In this document: in pieces, positions 1 to 9,544 of the stretch | How positions within the stretch are numbered: position 1 is the first letter of the stretch | How the letters are laid out: each line of letters starts with the position of its first letter | Origin: Pseudahrensia aquimaris | GTDB lineage: Bacteria > Pseudomonadota > Alphaproteobacteria > Rhizobiales > Rhizobiaceae | Length of the DNA stretch: 64,000 nucleotides | Assembly (NCBI RefSeq): GCF_042676045.1 | Contig: NZ_JBHTJV010000010.1 | Span: 145,207 to 209,206 of the forward strand | Direction of reading: 5' to 3' | Position numbers and translations under genes: made by a program | The notes under the pieces: generated by a model | The model's database searches: none | Told to the model about the DNA's origin: nothing | The model's input: only the letters and a program-made list of their open reading frames with translations

Positions 1-450
1 CTTCTAACGCTGCAGGCTGAACACCCAGATCTCCCTGTAATGATCGTCTCTGCCAGCGACGACCCATCCACTGTTAGTCGCGCTATGGCGCTGGGCGCAG
101 CGGGCTTTGTGCCGAAATCTTCGTCGATTGACACAATTCGCGTCGCCATCGAAGCGGTTTTGCGCGGCGATACTTGGCAGCCCGAAAACAGTGCCGGTGT
201 CAGCGAAAGCGATCCGGAAATCGAGGATATTTTGAAGCGTGTCACCACTTTGACACCGCAGCAAAAGCGCGTTTTGTCGATGATCTCGCAAGGTCTGCTG
301 AACAAGCAGATTGCCTATGAACTCGACGTTTCCGAGGCGACCATCAAAGCACATGTTTCAGCTGTTCTACAAAAGATGAACGTCGACAGCCGCACCCAAG
401 CCGTCATTCGCCTGTCGCGCCTCGGTGCCGATCCACTTTCACTCGCTTAG
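1..450 (+). CDS. LuxR/NarL-family response regulator, 5' truncated
   Basis: The frame is open from the first base of the window, so the N-terminus, including the phosphoacceptor Asp, is missing. What remains is the end of a receiver domain: the MIVSAS strand, an ALGAAGF helix and the conserved VPKSS lysine. A C-terminal LuxR-type helix-turn-helix follows (LTPQQKRVLSMISQGLLNKQIA, then VSEATIKAHVSAVLQKM). It should be a DNA-binding transcription regulator activated by phosphorylation. Its stop lies 3 bases from the stop of the convergent hybrid histidine kinase, a likely partner. In related bacteria such SSF-type kinases sit beside LuxR-type regulators, but the pairing here is an inference from position. 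Confidence 0.9.
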   Translation, partial: LLTLQAEHPDLPVMIVSASDDPSTVSRAMALGAAGFVPKSSSIDTIRVAIEAVLRGDTWQPENSAGVSESDPEIEDILKRVTTLTPQQKRVLSMISQGLLNKQIAYELDVSEATIKAHVSAVLQKMNVDSRTQAVIRLSRLGADPLSLA

Positions 451-453
451 AGT

Positions 454-3400
454 TTATTCCGCCGCCTCCGCGATGCTACGTGCGTTGTGATATTGCGTGA
501 GCAACGATCTAAGCGCGGCAGGCTTCACAGGTTTCGTAAGCATCACAATGTCTGCCGCATCCGCCATCCGTCGAACGGCCGTACTGCGATCGGCGGTGAG
601 TAAGATGCAGGCAATGCTGCGCTCCCCTGTTGAACGCACAGCTTCAATCACATCCAAGCCCGTGTCGCCGTCTAGATGATAGTCCGCGATGAGAACATCT
701 GGGGTGGCGTCCCCCAAAGCAGTAAGCAGATCAACGGACTTACCAAAGCATGACACCTCGCAGCCCCACCCGCTCAACAGATGCTGCATGCCGTCCAGAA
801 TACGGGGCTCGTTGTCGATACAGGCCACACGCAATCCGCTCAAAGGCATTGAAGGTGTCGGAGCGGCTCCTTGCTGTTGCGACTTTGCCACCACGCCAAT
901 CGCGACCGGCACTGTTACAGTAAATTTTGTGCCGCGTTTCATGCGCGATGAGAGCGAGATGTTGTGTCCTAAAGTATCCGCAATGCGCCTAACGATGGAG
1001 AGACCAAGTCCCAATCCTTCCTCGGTGTGACGCGCTTCGTCCAATCGTCGGAACTCTTCAAAAACTACCTTTTGATCTTTGCTTCTAATGCCGGTTCCAG
1101 TGTCGATTACTTCAATTTCAAGATCTTTGCCTGCGAGGCGCGCATCAACGGTGACGCTGCCGCTGTTGCTGTATTTGATCGCGTTGGAAACCAAATTCTG
1201 CAGCAGTCTGTGAAGCAGTGCCGGGTCGCTGTGAACGGCAAATCCGTTATCCCGCACGTCCAGCGACAAGCCTTTGGCCTCAGCTGAGGGTCGAAACTCG
1301 ACGTCTAGCCGCTTGAACAAGTCCGATAGCGCGAAATCGCTGCGGTTGGGTTTTAAAGCGCCGGCATCCAGACGCGAAATCGCCAGCACTGCCCCCAAAA
1401 TCTCTTCGACTGATTCCAATGAGTGATCGACTTTCTCGGCCAATTGCCGCGTTGGTTCCTCGGCCAGTCTCTCTGCAAGGCTGGATGCATAAAGCCTTGC
1501 CGCGTTGAGCGGTTGCAGAACATCATGACCAACTGCAGCCAGAAACCGGGTCTTACCGATATTTGCGGTTTCTGCTGCCTCGCGGGCAGCGGCCAATTCA
1601 GCATTCAACTGGGTAAGTTCTTGGGTTCGCTCCTCAACCCGTCGCTCCAGAGTTTCATTCGACAATTGCAACGCCTGCGCCGCCTGCACTCGGTCTGTCA
1701 CATCATGCCACGAGACAACATGGCCGCCGATGGGCAGTGCATTGGCATGGATTTCCACGATACGCCCGGTTGCCAAAAGCCGCACCTGCCATGGTTCGCT
1801 TTGGTCCAGCAGTTGGCGCGTGAAATCGGAGACGCTGTCGCCTTCCCATGTGCAGCGTTCGGCCACGGCCTCTGCTATTGTCGAAAGCTTGGTTCCGGCT
1901 TGTCCGAGGTCGGCAGGCAGGTCCAGCAGACGGCGAAATTGGGAATTCCAGCTCGACAGACGGAAATCCTCATCAAACACCGATATGCCTTGCTCTACTT
2001 GGTTGATAGCGGTTTGCAGGATGCCCTGATTCTCCAAAAGCGCTTCCGAGGCATCATCAAGCAGTCGCGCATCGATGGCGTTCGTCTGCCCCTGCTGGCG
2101 CAGCATGAGCGACATAACCAACCGTGCGGACGCCGCCCCGATGGCACTTGCCAGCAATTGTTCGGCAAAGCGCATTGTCTTTTCATCGGCGATTGTGTGG
2201 CGCTCTTGCACACGCAATTCGCCATCGAAAAAGCTGCTGAACGCGCGATAGGCGCGCTCTTGGCCAATGTAGCTGGAGACTTTCTGGCGCAACTCGCCAA
2301 CGGTCACCGTATCATTGAAGTTTGAAAATATGCCACTGGCGCGATTATCAAAATACCAAAACGTGTTGGCCTGCATTCGTTCCAACGGCCGTGCGGCGCG
2401 GCTTTTGGAAAATACGTAATAGAGCAGACAATTCATCAGAAGGCTGATCAAGACCCCATGCGTCAGCGGTGCCATGTCCAGACCGAACATCGCCTGCGGA
2501 TGCAACCATGCAATACCGCCGGGACCTGCGCTCAAAAGCGGCGCGTTTGGATCCAGCAAAGTAGGCAGCAACAGCGTGTAGAACCACATTGCAAAGCCGC
2601 CAATCATGCCCGCCAGCGCCCCGCGTCCATTGCCATCGCGCCACAACATCCCCCCAAAAAATGATGGCGCGAACTGAGCGACAGCAGCAAACGATAAAAG
2701 GCCAATTGCGGCCAATGCGGCGGAGTCTCCTGCGATCACGACGTAGGCGTATGCCATCGTTAAAATCCCGAAGATTGCCGTGCGGCGAATCTTCAGTAGC
2801 GAGCGGGACATATCAACCGAATGAACAAGATTGAGCCGCACCATGAGCGGCAAAACGATGTTGTTTGAAAGCATGATCGACAGCGCCACGCTTGCCACGA
2901 TCACCATCGCGGTCGCGGCAGACAAGCCGCCAATAAAGGCCAGCAGTGTTACTGCGGAAGCGCCTTGCGAGAGCGGCAGTGCAAGCACGTATATGTCCGG
3001 GCTGGCGCTGTCACCGAGCTGTATCATACCCGCTAAAGCCACGGGCACTACGAACAGATTTATCGCGATAAGATAGAGTGGAAACAGCCAGCGGGCAGCT
3101 TTCAACTCTTCCTGTGTTCGCTGCTCCACCACCCCTACGTGAAACTGCCGCGGCAACAAAAAGAAGGCGCATAGAGACAGCAAGGTGAAAATGGCAAAGG
3201 TCGATGGCGTTATGCCTGCCTGAAAATTTGCACTCACATAGGCGGATGAACCAATGGCCTCGACCATATCGCCAAAGCCATCAAACACCTGAAAAACGAC
3301 GAAAAGACCGACACCTAAGAAGGCCAACAGCTTTACAATAGATTCCGTCGCCACAGCCAACATCAGGCCGTCTTGGTGTTCGGTAGCATCCGCGTGGCGT

Positions 3401-3933
3401 GTGCCAAATGCGATAGTGAACAGGGCCAACAAAATGGAAATGTACAAGGCGGTATCGACAGGCGCTCCCTGCGCCAGCACGAAGGGTTGCGCGGTCAACA
3501 TCGTCTCAACAGACGTCTCAATTGCCTTCAACTGCAGTGCGATATACGGCACCGTGCCCACAATCGCGATGATTGCCGCAACCGCGCCCACCACCGAGCT
3601 TTTGCCGTGGCGCGATGCGATGAAGTCTGCCACGGATGTAAGCCGCTCTGCTTTCGCCACCCTTATGACATGACTATACAGTGGGTAGAGGACGGTGACC
3701 GCTAGAATGGGGCCAACATAGATCGCCAGAAAGTCCAGCCCCGTTGTCGCCGCCAACCCCACTGAGCCGAAGAATGTCCATGAAGTGCAATATATCGCCA
3801 GCGAAAGCGCATATATAATCGGGCGACCCGACGAAGGTTGCGATTGCTTCCTGCGGCGATCACCAAAGGCAGCCACCACGAACAAGAACAGCAAATAAGC
3901 AATGGCCGCAAATGCGACGCCCCAGGCGTTCAT
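454..3933 (-). CDS. SSF-type hybrid sensor histidine kinase/response regulator
   Basis: A 1159-residue inner-membrane protein. Residues 1 to about 500 form a multi-span sodium:solute symporter-like (SSF) sensor or transport domain. A PAS-like segment follows (ISVFDEDFRLSSWN), then a coiled coil. The kinase core has the H-box GHDVLQPLNAARL and an ATPase domain with an NLVSNAIKYS N-box, DTGTGI and GLGLGLSIVRR. A C-terminal receiver domain has phospho-Asp in LIADYHLD, Thr in LLTAD and Lys in LTKPVKP. The ATG at 3933 is preferred because a GGGAGG ribosome site lies just upstream; a longer TTG start at 3954 would overlap that site. It resembles the CbrA/NahK/ErcS kinase class. The ligand is unknown. 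Confidence 0.9.
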   Translation of the reverse strand: MNAWGVAFAAIAYLLFLFVVAAFGDRRRKQSQPSSGRPIIYALSLAIYCTSWTFFGSVGLAATTGLDFLAIYVGPILAVTVLYPLYSHVIRVAKAERLTSVADFIASRHGKSSVVGAVAAIIAIVGTVPYIALQLKAIETSVETMLTAQPFVLAQGAPVDTALYISILLALFTIAFGTRHADATEHQDGLMLAVATESIVKLLAFLGVGLFVVFQVFDGFGDMVEAIGSSAYVSANFQAGITPSTFAIFTLLSLCAFFLLPRQFHVGVVEQRTQEELKAARWLFPLYLIAINLFVVPVALAGMIQLGDSASPDIYVLALPLSQGASAVTLLAFIGGLSAATAMVIVASVALSIMLSNNIVLPLMVRLNLVHSVDMSRSLLKIRRTAIFGILTMAYAYVVIAGDSAALAAIGLLSFAAVAQFAPSFFGGMLWRDGNGRGALAGMIGGFAMWFYTLLLPTLLDPNAPLLSAGPGGIAWLHPQAMFGLDMAPLTHGVLISLLMNCLLYYVFSKSRAARPLERMQANTFWYFDNRASGIFSNFNDTVTVGELRQKVSSYIGQERAYRAFSSFFDGELRVQERHTIADEKTMRFAEQLLASAIGAASARLVMSLMLRQQGQTNAIDARLLDDASEALLENQGILQTAINQVEQGISVFDEDFRLSSWNSQFRRLLDLPADLGQAGTKLSTIAEAVAERCTWEGDSVSDFTRQLLDQSEPWQVRLLATGRIVEIHANALPIGGHVVSWHDVTDRVQAAQALQLSNETLERRVEERTQELTQLNAELAAAREAAETANIGKTRFLAAVGHDVLQPLNAARLYASSLAERLAEEPTRQLAEKVDHSLESVEEILGAVLAISRLDAGALKPNRSDFALSDLFKRLDVEFRPSAEAKGLSLDVRDNGFAVHSDPALLHRLLQNLVSNAIKYSNSGSVTVDARLAGKDLEIEVIDTGTGIRSKDQKVVFEEFRRLDEARHTEEGLGLGLSIVRRIADTLGHNISLSSRMKRGTKFTVTVPVAIGVVAKSQQQGAAPTPSMPLSGLRVACIDNEPRILDGMQHLLSGWGCEVSCFGKSVDLLTALGDATPDVLIADYHLDGDTGLDVIEAVRSTGERSIACILLTADRSTAVRRMADAADIVMLTKPVKPAALRSLLTQYHNARSIAEAAE

Positions 3934-4169
3934 AGTGCGATTTTCCTCCCGCAACCCGCTCCCGAAAGTCGCTACCGCTTTAATTCAACACATTCGCGCG
4001 CATTTTGTATAGCGCAGTCTTTCAGCCGCTGTTCAAAGTTGCGCAACTTCAGGGTTAACGCTGGGTAAATAGTGTGCTAACGCGACGCCAGAGATATAAT
4101 ACGCTCTCTTCGCAGCCGGGCTCAAAACGGTTGCCAACCCCAAAACAGATCACAGAGGGAACTACCAAT

Positions 4170-4583
4170 ATGTTGAATGAATTCAAAGATTTTATTGCCA
4201 AAGGCAATGTCATGGACCTTGCGGTCGGTGTCATCATCGGCGCCGCCTTCGCCGCGATCACCGCATCGCTTGTCGGTGACGTCATCATGCCCATTATCGG
4301 CGCCATTTTCGGCGGCCTCGACTTTTCCAACTACTTTGTCGGCCTAAGCGGTGACGTGACCGCTGGTACGCTCGAAGCAGCCAAAGAGCAGGGCGCTGTC
4401 CTTGCATATGGTAGCTTCATCACCGCGGTTGTGAATTTCATCATCATCGCTTTCATCATCTTCATGATGGTCAAGGCTGTGAACAACATGCGCAAGAAAG
4501 AGGAAGAAGCCCCAGCCGAGCCGGAAGCTCCGCCAGCGGACATTCAGCTTCTCACGGAAATTCGTGACGCGCTGAAAAAATAA
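4170..4583 (+). CDS. mscL: large-conductance mechanosensitive channel MscL
   Basis: A 137-residue inner-membrane channel that opens under membrane tension and releases solutes during hypo-osmotic shock. The N-terminal amphipathic helix and first membrane span (FKDFIAKGNVMDLAVGVIIG) match the MscL signature. A periplasmic loop, a second span (FITAVVNFIIIAFIIFMMV) and a charged C-terminal helix rich in E and P follow. Length is normal for the family. The ATG at 4170 follows an AGAGGGA ribosome site at a suitable distance; a longer in-frame start at 4074 adds residues with no MscL character. The gene is monocistronic, with a terminator directly downstream. Confidence 0.97.
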   Translation: MLNEFKDFIAKGNVMDLAVGVIIGAAFAAITASLVGDVIMPIIGAIFGGLDFSNYFVGLSGDVTAGTLEAAKEQGAVLAYGSFITAVVNFIIIAFIIFMMVKAVNNMRKKEEEAPAEPEAPPADIQLLTEIRDALKK

Positions 4584-4607
4584 TCCTCGCACTTCGCAAG
4601 CAATTTT

Positions 4608-4644
4608 AAACCCCGGAATGCGACTACGTGTTCCGGGGTTTTTT
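4608..4644 (+). terminator. Rho-independent terminator of mscL
   Basis: Inverted repeat AAACCCCGGAA / TTCCGGGGTTT around a short loop, followed directly by further T residues (TTTTTT run). It lies 25 bases after the mscL stop. Confidence 0.9.
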
Positions 4645-4743
4645 ATGATGCCATTCTATCTGTTTGTGACATTGCACACATTCATTCACGTCCATAGGTT
4701 ATAGTCCTTCAGGTAACACCGCGTCGGTGAAAACGGGGAAACA

Positions 4744-6678
4744 ATGAAAAATCTGAAACGAGCTCGGTCTGCTTTCAAAAGAGCCCTTTTTGTGCTGTTC
4801 GGTTTCTCGATGGTGGTCAATCTGTTGATGCTCACCATGCCGTTCTACATGCTGCAAATTTACGAGCGTGTTTTGCCTTCGCGCAGCAATGATACCCTGA
4901 TGTTTCTGTCCATCATTGCGGTTGCGGCTTTGGTGGTGCTTGGCGCGCTGGAGGCTGTTCGTTCCGTCGTTGCATCACGTGCTGCCGCGCGCCTGGAAAC
5001 CGACTTGGGTGCAGACACCCTTCGGGCTTCCATATTGATGGGTCGCCAATCCGGTAGCGACATACAGCTGCTGCGCGACCTATCTATGGTTCGTTCGTTC
5101 ATCGGCTCGCGCGGCGTGTTTGCCCTGCTTGACGCCCCATTTGCTCCGATCTTCATCATTCTCCTGTGGTTTCTGCACCCCTTGCTCTTTTGGCTGACGG
5201 TTGTCGGCGCAGCTATCCTGCTCATGCTTGCCGTGCTCAACCAATGGGTCACATCGAAACAGACCAAAGAGGCAGTCTCTGAACAATCGCGTGCCATGCG
5301 CACCGCCACCGCGATGGTTGAAAACGAAGAGACTTTGCGCGCTATGGGAATGACCGACAACGGCGTGACTGTTTGGGGCAAGAATAATGCTGAAGCTCTG
5401 ATTGCGCAGGATTCTGTTGATGTGCGCAACGCCGTTTTGGCGGGCATATCCCGCACGATCCGCATGATCCTGCAAATTGCAATTCTTGGGGTTGGTGGCT
5501 GGCTGGCCCTGCGCAACGAGATTTCGCCTGGCGTGATTTTCGCTTCATCCATCATTGCAGGTCGCGGTTTGCAACCGATTGACCAGATCATTGGTGCATG
5601 GAAGCAATCCACGCTTGCATGGAATGCTTGGGTGCGCCTGCGCGGCTTTATGGAACGCATGCCAGATCCAGCTGAACGCACGATACTTCCCGAAATCAAA
5701 GGTCAGATCAGCGTCGATACCATCCGTGTCATGCCACCCAAGGGCAGCGGTGACGAACCAATTTTGAAGAACCTGTCTTTTGAAATTCCGCAAGGGGATA
5801 TGCTGGGCATCGTTGGCCCAAGTGGGTCTGGTAAATCGACATTGGCCCGCCTTCTCGTCGGTGCTCAGGTGCCAGATCACGGTGTTGTTCGTATTGATGG
5901 CACCGATATCCAGAACTGGGATGACCGCCAGATCGGCAACCAGATTGGTTACCTTTCCCAGGAAGTGCGCCTGTTCCCAGGAACTGTTAAGGAAAACATC
6001 GCTCGCATGAGCGAAGCGCCCGACGACAACCTTGTTCTCGAGGCCGCCCGCAAAGCGCAGGTTCACGAGCTCATCCAGTCGCTTCCCCAAGGCTACGACA
6101 CATTCGTTGGCCCCGGCGGTTACAAGCCTTCAGTCGGCCAGCGTCAGCGCATCGCGCTTGCCCGAGCCTTCTATGGAAATCCTCGGATCATGGTGTTGGA
6201 CGAGCCTAACGCTAACCTTGATGACGATGGCCAATTGGCGCTTCGTCTCGCGCTACGTGCTGCACGGGAAAACGGTGCAACCGTGATCGTTGTGACCCAG
6301 CGCAAGCAGGTTTTGACCGACATGGCTAACATCATGCGCTTGCATGCTGGCACGATTGATTTCCACGGCTCCAACCAAGAGTTTGTCGCTGCGTTGCGAC
6401 AATTGCGCGAACGCAAAGAAAGCGCCGTTGCCGAGCAGCAGCGTAAACTTCGGGAAAATGCATTGTCCGCTGCAGGGGTGTCTCCATCTGCAAACACTGG
6501 TGGCGGCAAAACGGACGGAGCCGCAAAGCCAACCCTATCGATGGGCACCGGCACTTCCGGCATGGGCTACACCGCAAAAATGGGTTCTAAACCGGTTAGC
6601 GGAGCGGAGAAGGGCAAGAAGTCGCCCAAACAAGACGCAGCACCTGCGGGCGATATGCCCACAAAGAAGGGAGACTGA
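4744..6678 (+). CDS. type I secretion ABC transporter, permease/ATPase (PrtD family)
   Basis: A 644-residue fused membrane/ATPase subunit of a type I secretion system, which exports proteins with C-terminal signals in one step. The N-terminal half carries membrane spans (FVLFGFSMVVNLLMLTMPFY near residue 20). The ATPase domain has Walker A GPSGSGKST (about 357), the Q-loop LSQEV, Walker B IMVLDEP (about 481) and LDDDG. The signature motif reads KPSVGQRQ (about 462) instead of LSGGQRQ, an unusual change. The C-terminal tail, from about residue 575, is Gly/Lys/Ala-rich and low complexity. The HlyD-type adaptor begins 4 bases downstream. No outer-membrane TolC gene is visible. Confidence 0.92.
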   Translation: MKNLKRARSAFKRALFVLFGFSMVVNLLMLTMPFYMLQIYERVLPSRSNDTLMFLSIIAVAALVVLGALEAVRSVVASRAAARLETDLGADTLRASILMGRQSGSDIQLLRDLSMVRSFIGSRGVFALLDAPFAPIFIILLWFLHPLLFWLTVVGAAILLMLAVLNQWVTSKQTKEAVSEQSRAMRTATAMVENEETLRAMGMTDNGVTVWGKNNAEALIAQDSVDVRNAVLAGISRTIRMILQIAILGVGGWLALRNEISPGVIFASSIIAGRGLQPIDQIIGAWKQSTLAWNAWVRLRGFMERMPDPAERTILPEIKGQISVDTIRVMPPKGSGDEPILKNLSFEIPQGDMLGIVGPSGSGKSTLARLLVGAQVPDHGVVRIDGTDIQNWDDRQIGNQIGYLSQEVRLFPGTVKENIARMSEAPDDNLVLEAARKAQVHELIQSLPQGYDTFVGPGGYKPSVGQRQRIALARAFYGNPRIMVLDEPNANLDDDGQLALRLALRAARENGATVIVVTQRKQVLTDMANIMRLHAGTIDFHGSNQEFVAALRQLRERKESAVAEQQRKLRENALSAAGVSPSANTGGGKTDGAAKPTLSMGTGTSGMGYTAKMGSKPVSGAEKGKKSPKQDAAPAGDMPTKKGD

Positions 6679-6682
6679 TACA

Positions 6683-8056
6683 ATGGAATTGAAAATGGGT
6701 CAGCCGTCAGAAAACTCTGTATCCGGCGCAGCAACAGAAGCGCCCAATACTTCATCGGATTGGGCCAGTCGGGTCAAAACAACCGCGGGCAGGGCCATAT
6801 TCATCGGCCTGGTCACATTGGCCTTGTTTTTCGGTGGCTTTGGCTACTGGGCAGCAAACGCCCCGCTTGCGGGCGCAGCAATCGCCCCCGGTATCGTAAC
6901 CGCCAGCGGTCAAAACTTGCGCATTCAGCACCTTGAAGGCGGAATAATCGAGGAGATCCTTGTTCGTGAGGGCGACGAGGTCGTCAAAGGTCAGCCATTG
7001 ATTAAGCTGGACCCAACAGAGGTTCGTTCCACCAGCAACCGCGTCGCGATTGCTCTCGTCTCGCTTCGTGCACGGGCAGAGCGGCTACAGGCTGAGCTGG
7101 CGGGAGACGAAACTCTCACTTTCAGCGAAGGGCTGTTGCAACAGGTTGAGCAGGCGAAAGTCGTTGATTTGTTGAGAGAACAAGCGCGTGAATTCCAAAA
7201 ACGCAGGGATCGCCTCTCCACCGACGCCAGCATTATCAACCAGTCAATTGAAGCCCAAAAAGAGCGCATTGAAGGCCTGGAATCACAAATCAAAGCGCTT
7301 GAGCTTCAGAGCGAAATTCTGGTTGAGGAAATCGCCACCAAGCGCGAATTGTTGCGCCGTGGCCTGACCCGTAAGTCAGAGATCAACATACTGCGTCGCA
7401 ACCAGGCAGATATTCTTGGCCGCATCGGCAGTGCCCGTTCGGCTATTGCAGAATCGAAGACCGCTATGGTCGAAGCGCAGGAACGCAAAAACAAACTGGG
7501 CGCAGATCTTGCAGAGCAGGCAGTCAGCCAACTCAACCAAGTGCGTCAGGAAATCAACGATTTGAGCGAGCGCGGTAGCGCAGCCGAGAGCGTGTTATCC
7601 CGAATGATCGTGCGCGCTCCTGCTGATGGTGTCATCGTGACCGCGGCAAAGAATACGGTCGGAGCGGTGGTTCGCCCTGGCGAAGACCTCATGGTGCTTT
7701 TGCCCACCGGAGGCGAACTGATTGTTGAGGCGCGGGTGAATCCTGCCGACAAAGAATTGGTGAAGCAGGGGCAAGACGCGAAGCTGTTCTTCTCTACACT
7801 TGACCGCAGAACGCCGGAAGTGTCTGGCAAAATCACTTATGTCTCAGTGGACCAAGTTATTGACCCGGTGACCAACGAGCCGTATTTCCCAGCCCGATTG
7901 CAGATCGCACAGGAATTGCCAGAAGGTCTGCGTCAGGATCAAATTTTTCCCGGTCTGCCTGTTGAGACATTCATCAAGACAGGCGACCGGACGTTCCTAG
8001 AATATCTTGTCAAACCAATATCAGATCGCTTCAACCGCGCCTTCCGTGAAAGCTAG
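6683..8056 (+). CDS. HlyD-family type I secretion periplasmic adaptor
   Basis: A 457-residue membrane-fusion protein linking the inner-membrane ABC exporter to an outer-membrane TolC-like channel. It has a short cytoplasmic N-terminus, one membrane span (residues about 32-55, IFIGLVTLALFFGGFGYWA), a first lipoyl-like half (IQHLEGGIIEEILVREGDEV), a long coiled-coil hairpin (about 125-310), then the second lipoyl half (VRAPADGVIVTAAKNTVGAVV) and a beta-barrel. The ATG at 6683 is chosen because it lies 4 bases after the ABC gene stop. The upstream in-frame extension from 6344 merely overlaps the ABC gene. It is co-transcribed with the exporter. Confidence 0.93.
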   Translation: MELKMGQPSENSVSGAATEAPNTSSDWASRVKTTAGRAIFIGLVTLALFFGGFGYWAANAPLAGAAIAPGIVTASGQNLRIQHLEGGIIEEILVREGDEVVKGQPLIKLDPTEVRSTSNRVAIALVSLRARAERLQAELAGDETLTFSEGLLQQVEQAKVVDLLREQAREFQKRRDRLSTDASIINQSIEAQKERIEGLESQIKALELQSEILVEEIATKRELLRRGLTRKSEINILRRNQADILGRIGSARSAIAESKTAMVEAQERKNKLGADLAEQAVSQLNQVRQEINDLSERGSAAESVLSRMIVRAPADGVIVTAAKNTVGAVVRPGEDLMVLLPTGGELIVEARVNPADKELVKQGQDAKLFFSTLDRRTPEVSGKITYVSVDQVIDPVTNEPYFPARLQIAQELPEGLRQDQIFPGLPVETFIKTGDRTFLEYLVKPISDRFNRAFRES

Positions 8057-8065
8057 GGGTTAGGG

Positions 8066-8311
8066 TCAGCACGCAGCACGGTAGGTTCGACCCCGTCTGT
8101 CGCGGTAGATGCAGCGACCGTCACGTGCTCGACCGATCAAAGCACCTGTCACGCCGCCAATAGCTGCCCCTACGGCGGCTCCTGTCTTGGTGCCTGTAGT
8201 GATCGCTCCAGCTGTTGCACCGATGCCGGCACCGACCGCAGCGCCTCTTTCTGTGGGCGTGCAAGCCGTAAGGCTCAGTATGGCTATGGCGATAATGCTC
8301 AAACATTTCAT
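8066..8311 (-). CDS. small glycine-zipper lipoprotein
   Basis: An 81-residue precursor with a lipoprotein signal peptide ending in the lipobox LSLTAC, so about 65 residues after cleavage. The mature part is a glycine-zipper segment (GAAVGAGIGATAGAITTGTK, GAAVGAAIGGVTGALIG), as in YMGG/17-kDa-type envelope proteins. A short C-terminal tail contains two Cys (RCIYRDRRGRTYRAAC). It is probably anchored in the outer membrane; the specific role is unknown. It is convergent with the secretion adaptor gene, 9 bases apart. Confidence 0.8.
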   Translation of the reverse strand: MKCLSIIAIAILSLTACTPTERGAAVGAGIGATAGAITTGTKTGAAVGAAIGGVTGALIGRARDGRCIYRDRRGRTYRAAC

Positions 8312-8438
8312 GGCTGTCTCCGTCTATCAAGCGGCGCACACGTCGGGCGCGCTACATAGGTGAAGGCTAAACGCGACAGCATCATGTTGGTCACCAGATC
8401 AGCCCATCACATTGGGTGACAGGCGTTAATCTGAGCCT

Positions 8439-9392
8439 TTAACTGCGTAGCTTTTCACATTCGGGAACAAGGTTTATCGGTGCGCCCTTCATCTCAAAAG
8501 CACGCAGATTGTCGACAACCCGCTGCGCCATCGCCGCGCGGGTCTCCTCCGTCGCACTGCCGACATGCGGTTGTAAAACCACGTTATCCATCTTGCACAA
8601 TACTTCCGGCACGTGCGGTTCTTTCTCAAACACATCCAGACCTGCCGCACCCAAGCGCCCCTCGCTCAAAGCCGAGATCATTGCTTGCTCGTCTATAACG
8701 GTGCCGCGCGATAGATTGATAATCGTGCCATCGGGCCCTAGCGCATTCATCACATCGGTATTGATCAATTTGTTGGTTGCAGGCCCACCCGGCGTGATGA
8801 CGATCAAGACATCGGAAGCAGAGGCCATCTCCACCAGATCGCCATAATAGCGATGGGCCACGCCCGGTTTTTCGTTGCGGGAATGATAGACGACCTCGCA
8901 ATTGAAAACCGAAAGTTTGTGCGCAATCGCTTCACCGATACGTCCAAGACCAACAATGCCAACCGTCTTGCCTGCGATACTGCGGGTTAGTGGCGCATCT
9001 CCATTTTTCTCCCACGCTCCAGAACGCACATATTTGTCGTGCAACACCAAACGGCGCATGGTTGCCAGCAACAGCATGATAGTGGTGTTGGCCACATCAT
9101 CGTTCAAAACGTCGGGCGTGTGCCCAACCATGATGCCTTTCGAAGCCGCATGTTCAGCCGCGACGCCATCGTAACCGACCCCAAAAGATGAAATCATTTC
9201 CAGCGATGGCAGCTTGTCGATCAGGTTCTGCGGCGCATAGCCGAAGGTGGCAACCGCAGTTACACCCTGGAAATTCTTGCCATCAGACGCAGCGATTTCA
9301 TCTTTGGTTGTATGATGCACCGTGTAGAGATCGGACAATTTGTCCGCGATCGGTGGATTAAAATTTCCGATGATGAGCAACTCTTTAGACAT
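8439..9392 (-). CDS. D-2-hydroxyacid dehydrogenase (NAD(P)-dependent)
   Basis: A 317-residue member of the D-isomer 2-hydroxyacid dehydrogenase family, which reduces 2-oxoacids such as glyoxylate or hydroxypyruvate to D-2-hydroxyacids. The Rossmann motif is GIVGLGRIGEAIA. The catalytic Arg is in INLSRGTVIDE, the Glu in DVFEKEPHVPE, and the catalytic His in VVLQPHVGSATEETR. Length is normal. It is divergent from a UxaA-family dehydratase gene about 150 bases away, which suggests a shared sugar-acid or hydroxyacid pathway. The exact substrate cannot be read from the sequence. Confidence 0.9.
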   Translation of the reverse strand: MSKELLIIGNFNPPIADKLSDLYTVHHTTKDEIAASDGKNFQGVTAVATFGYAPQNLIDKLPSLEMISSFGVGYDGVAAEHAASKGIMVGHTPDVLNDDVANTTIMLLLATMRRLVLHDKYVRSGAWEKNGDAPLTRSIAGKTVGIVGLGRIGEAIAHKLSVFNCEVVYHSRNEKPGVAHRYYGDLVEMASASDVLIVITPGGPATNKLINTDVMNALGPDGTIINLSRGTVIDEQAMISALSEGRLGAAGLDVFEKEPHVPEVLCKMDNVVLQPHVGSATEETRAAMAQRVVDNLRAFEMKGAPINLVPECEKLRS

Positions 9393-9544
9393 GAACCAAC
9401 CTTTTTGGGCTTACATTTCGTCCATTGTTGAACATCAACCGATGAAACGACACAAGCCCTGCGGTGCAAAACCGATTGGCTCTGGACAAAAGGCTCAACC
9501 ATCGGTGCAATTGGCGGCCACGAAGCCCTTTGAAGCCGCACACT

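Noticed and set aside
1423..2325. 300-codon plus-strand frame inside the histidine kinase gene
   Set aside because: Antisense shadow of a well-supported kinase; no recognisable domains.
6344..6682. N-terminal extension of the HlyD adaptor
   Set aside because: It overlaps the ABC gene out of frame and lacks family character; the ATG at 6683 fits operon spacing.
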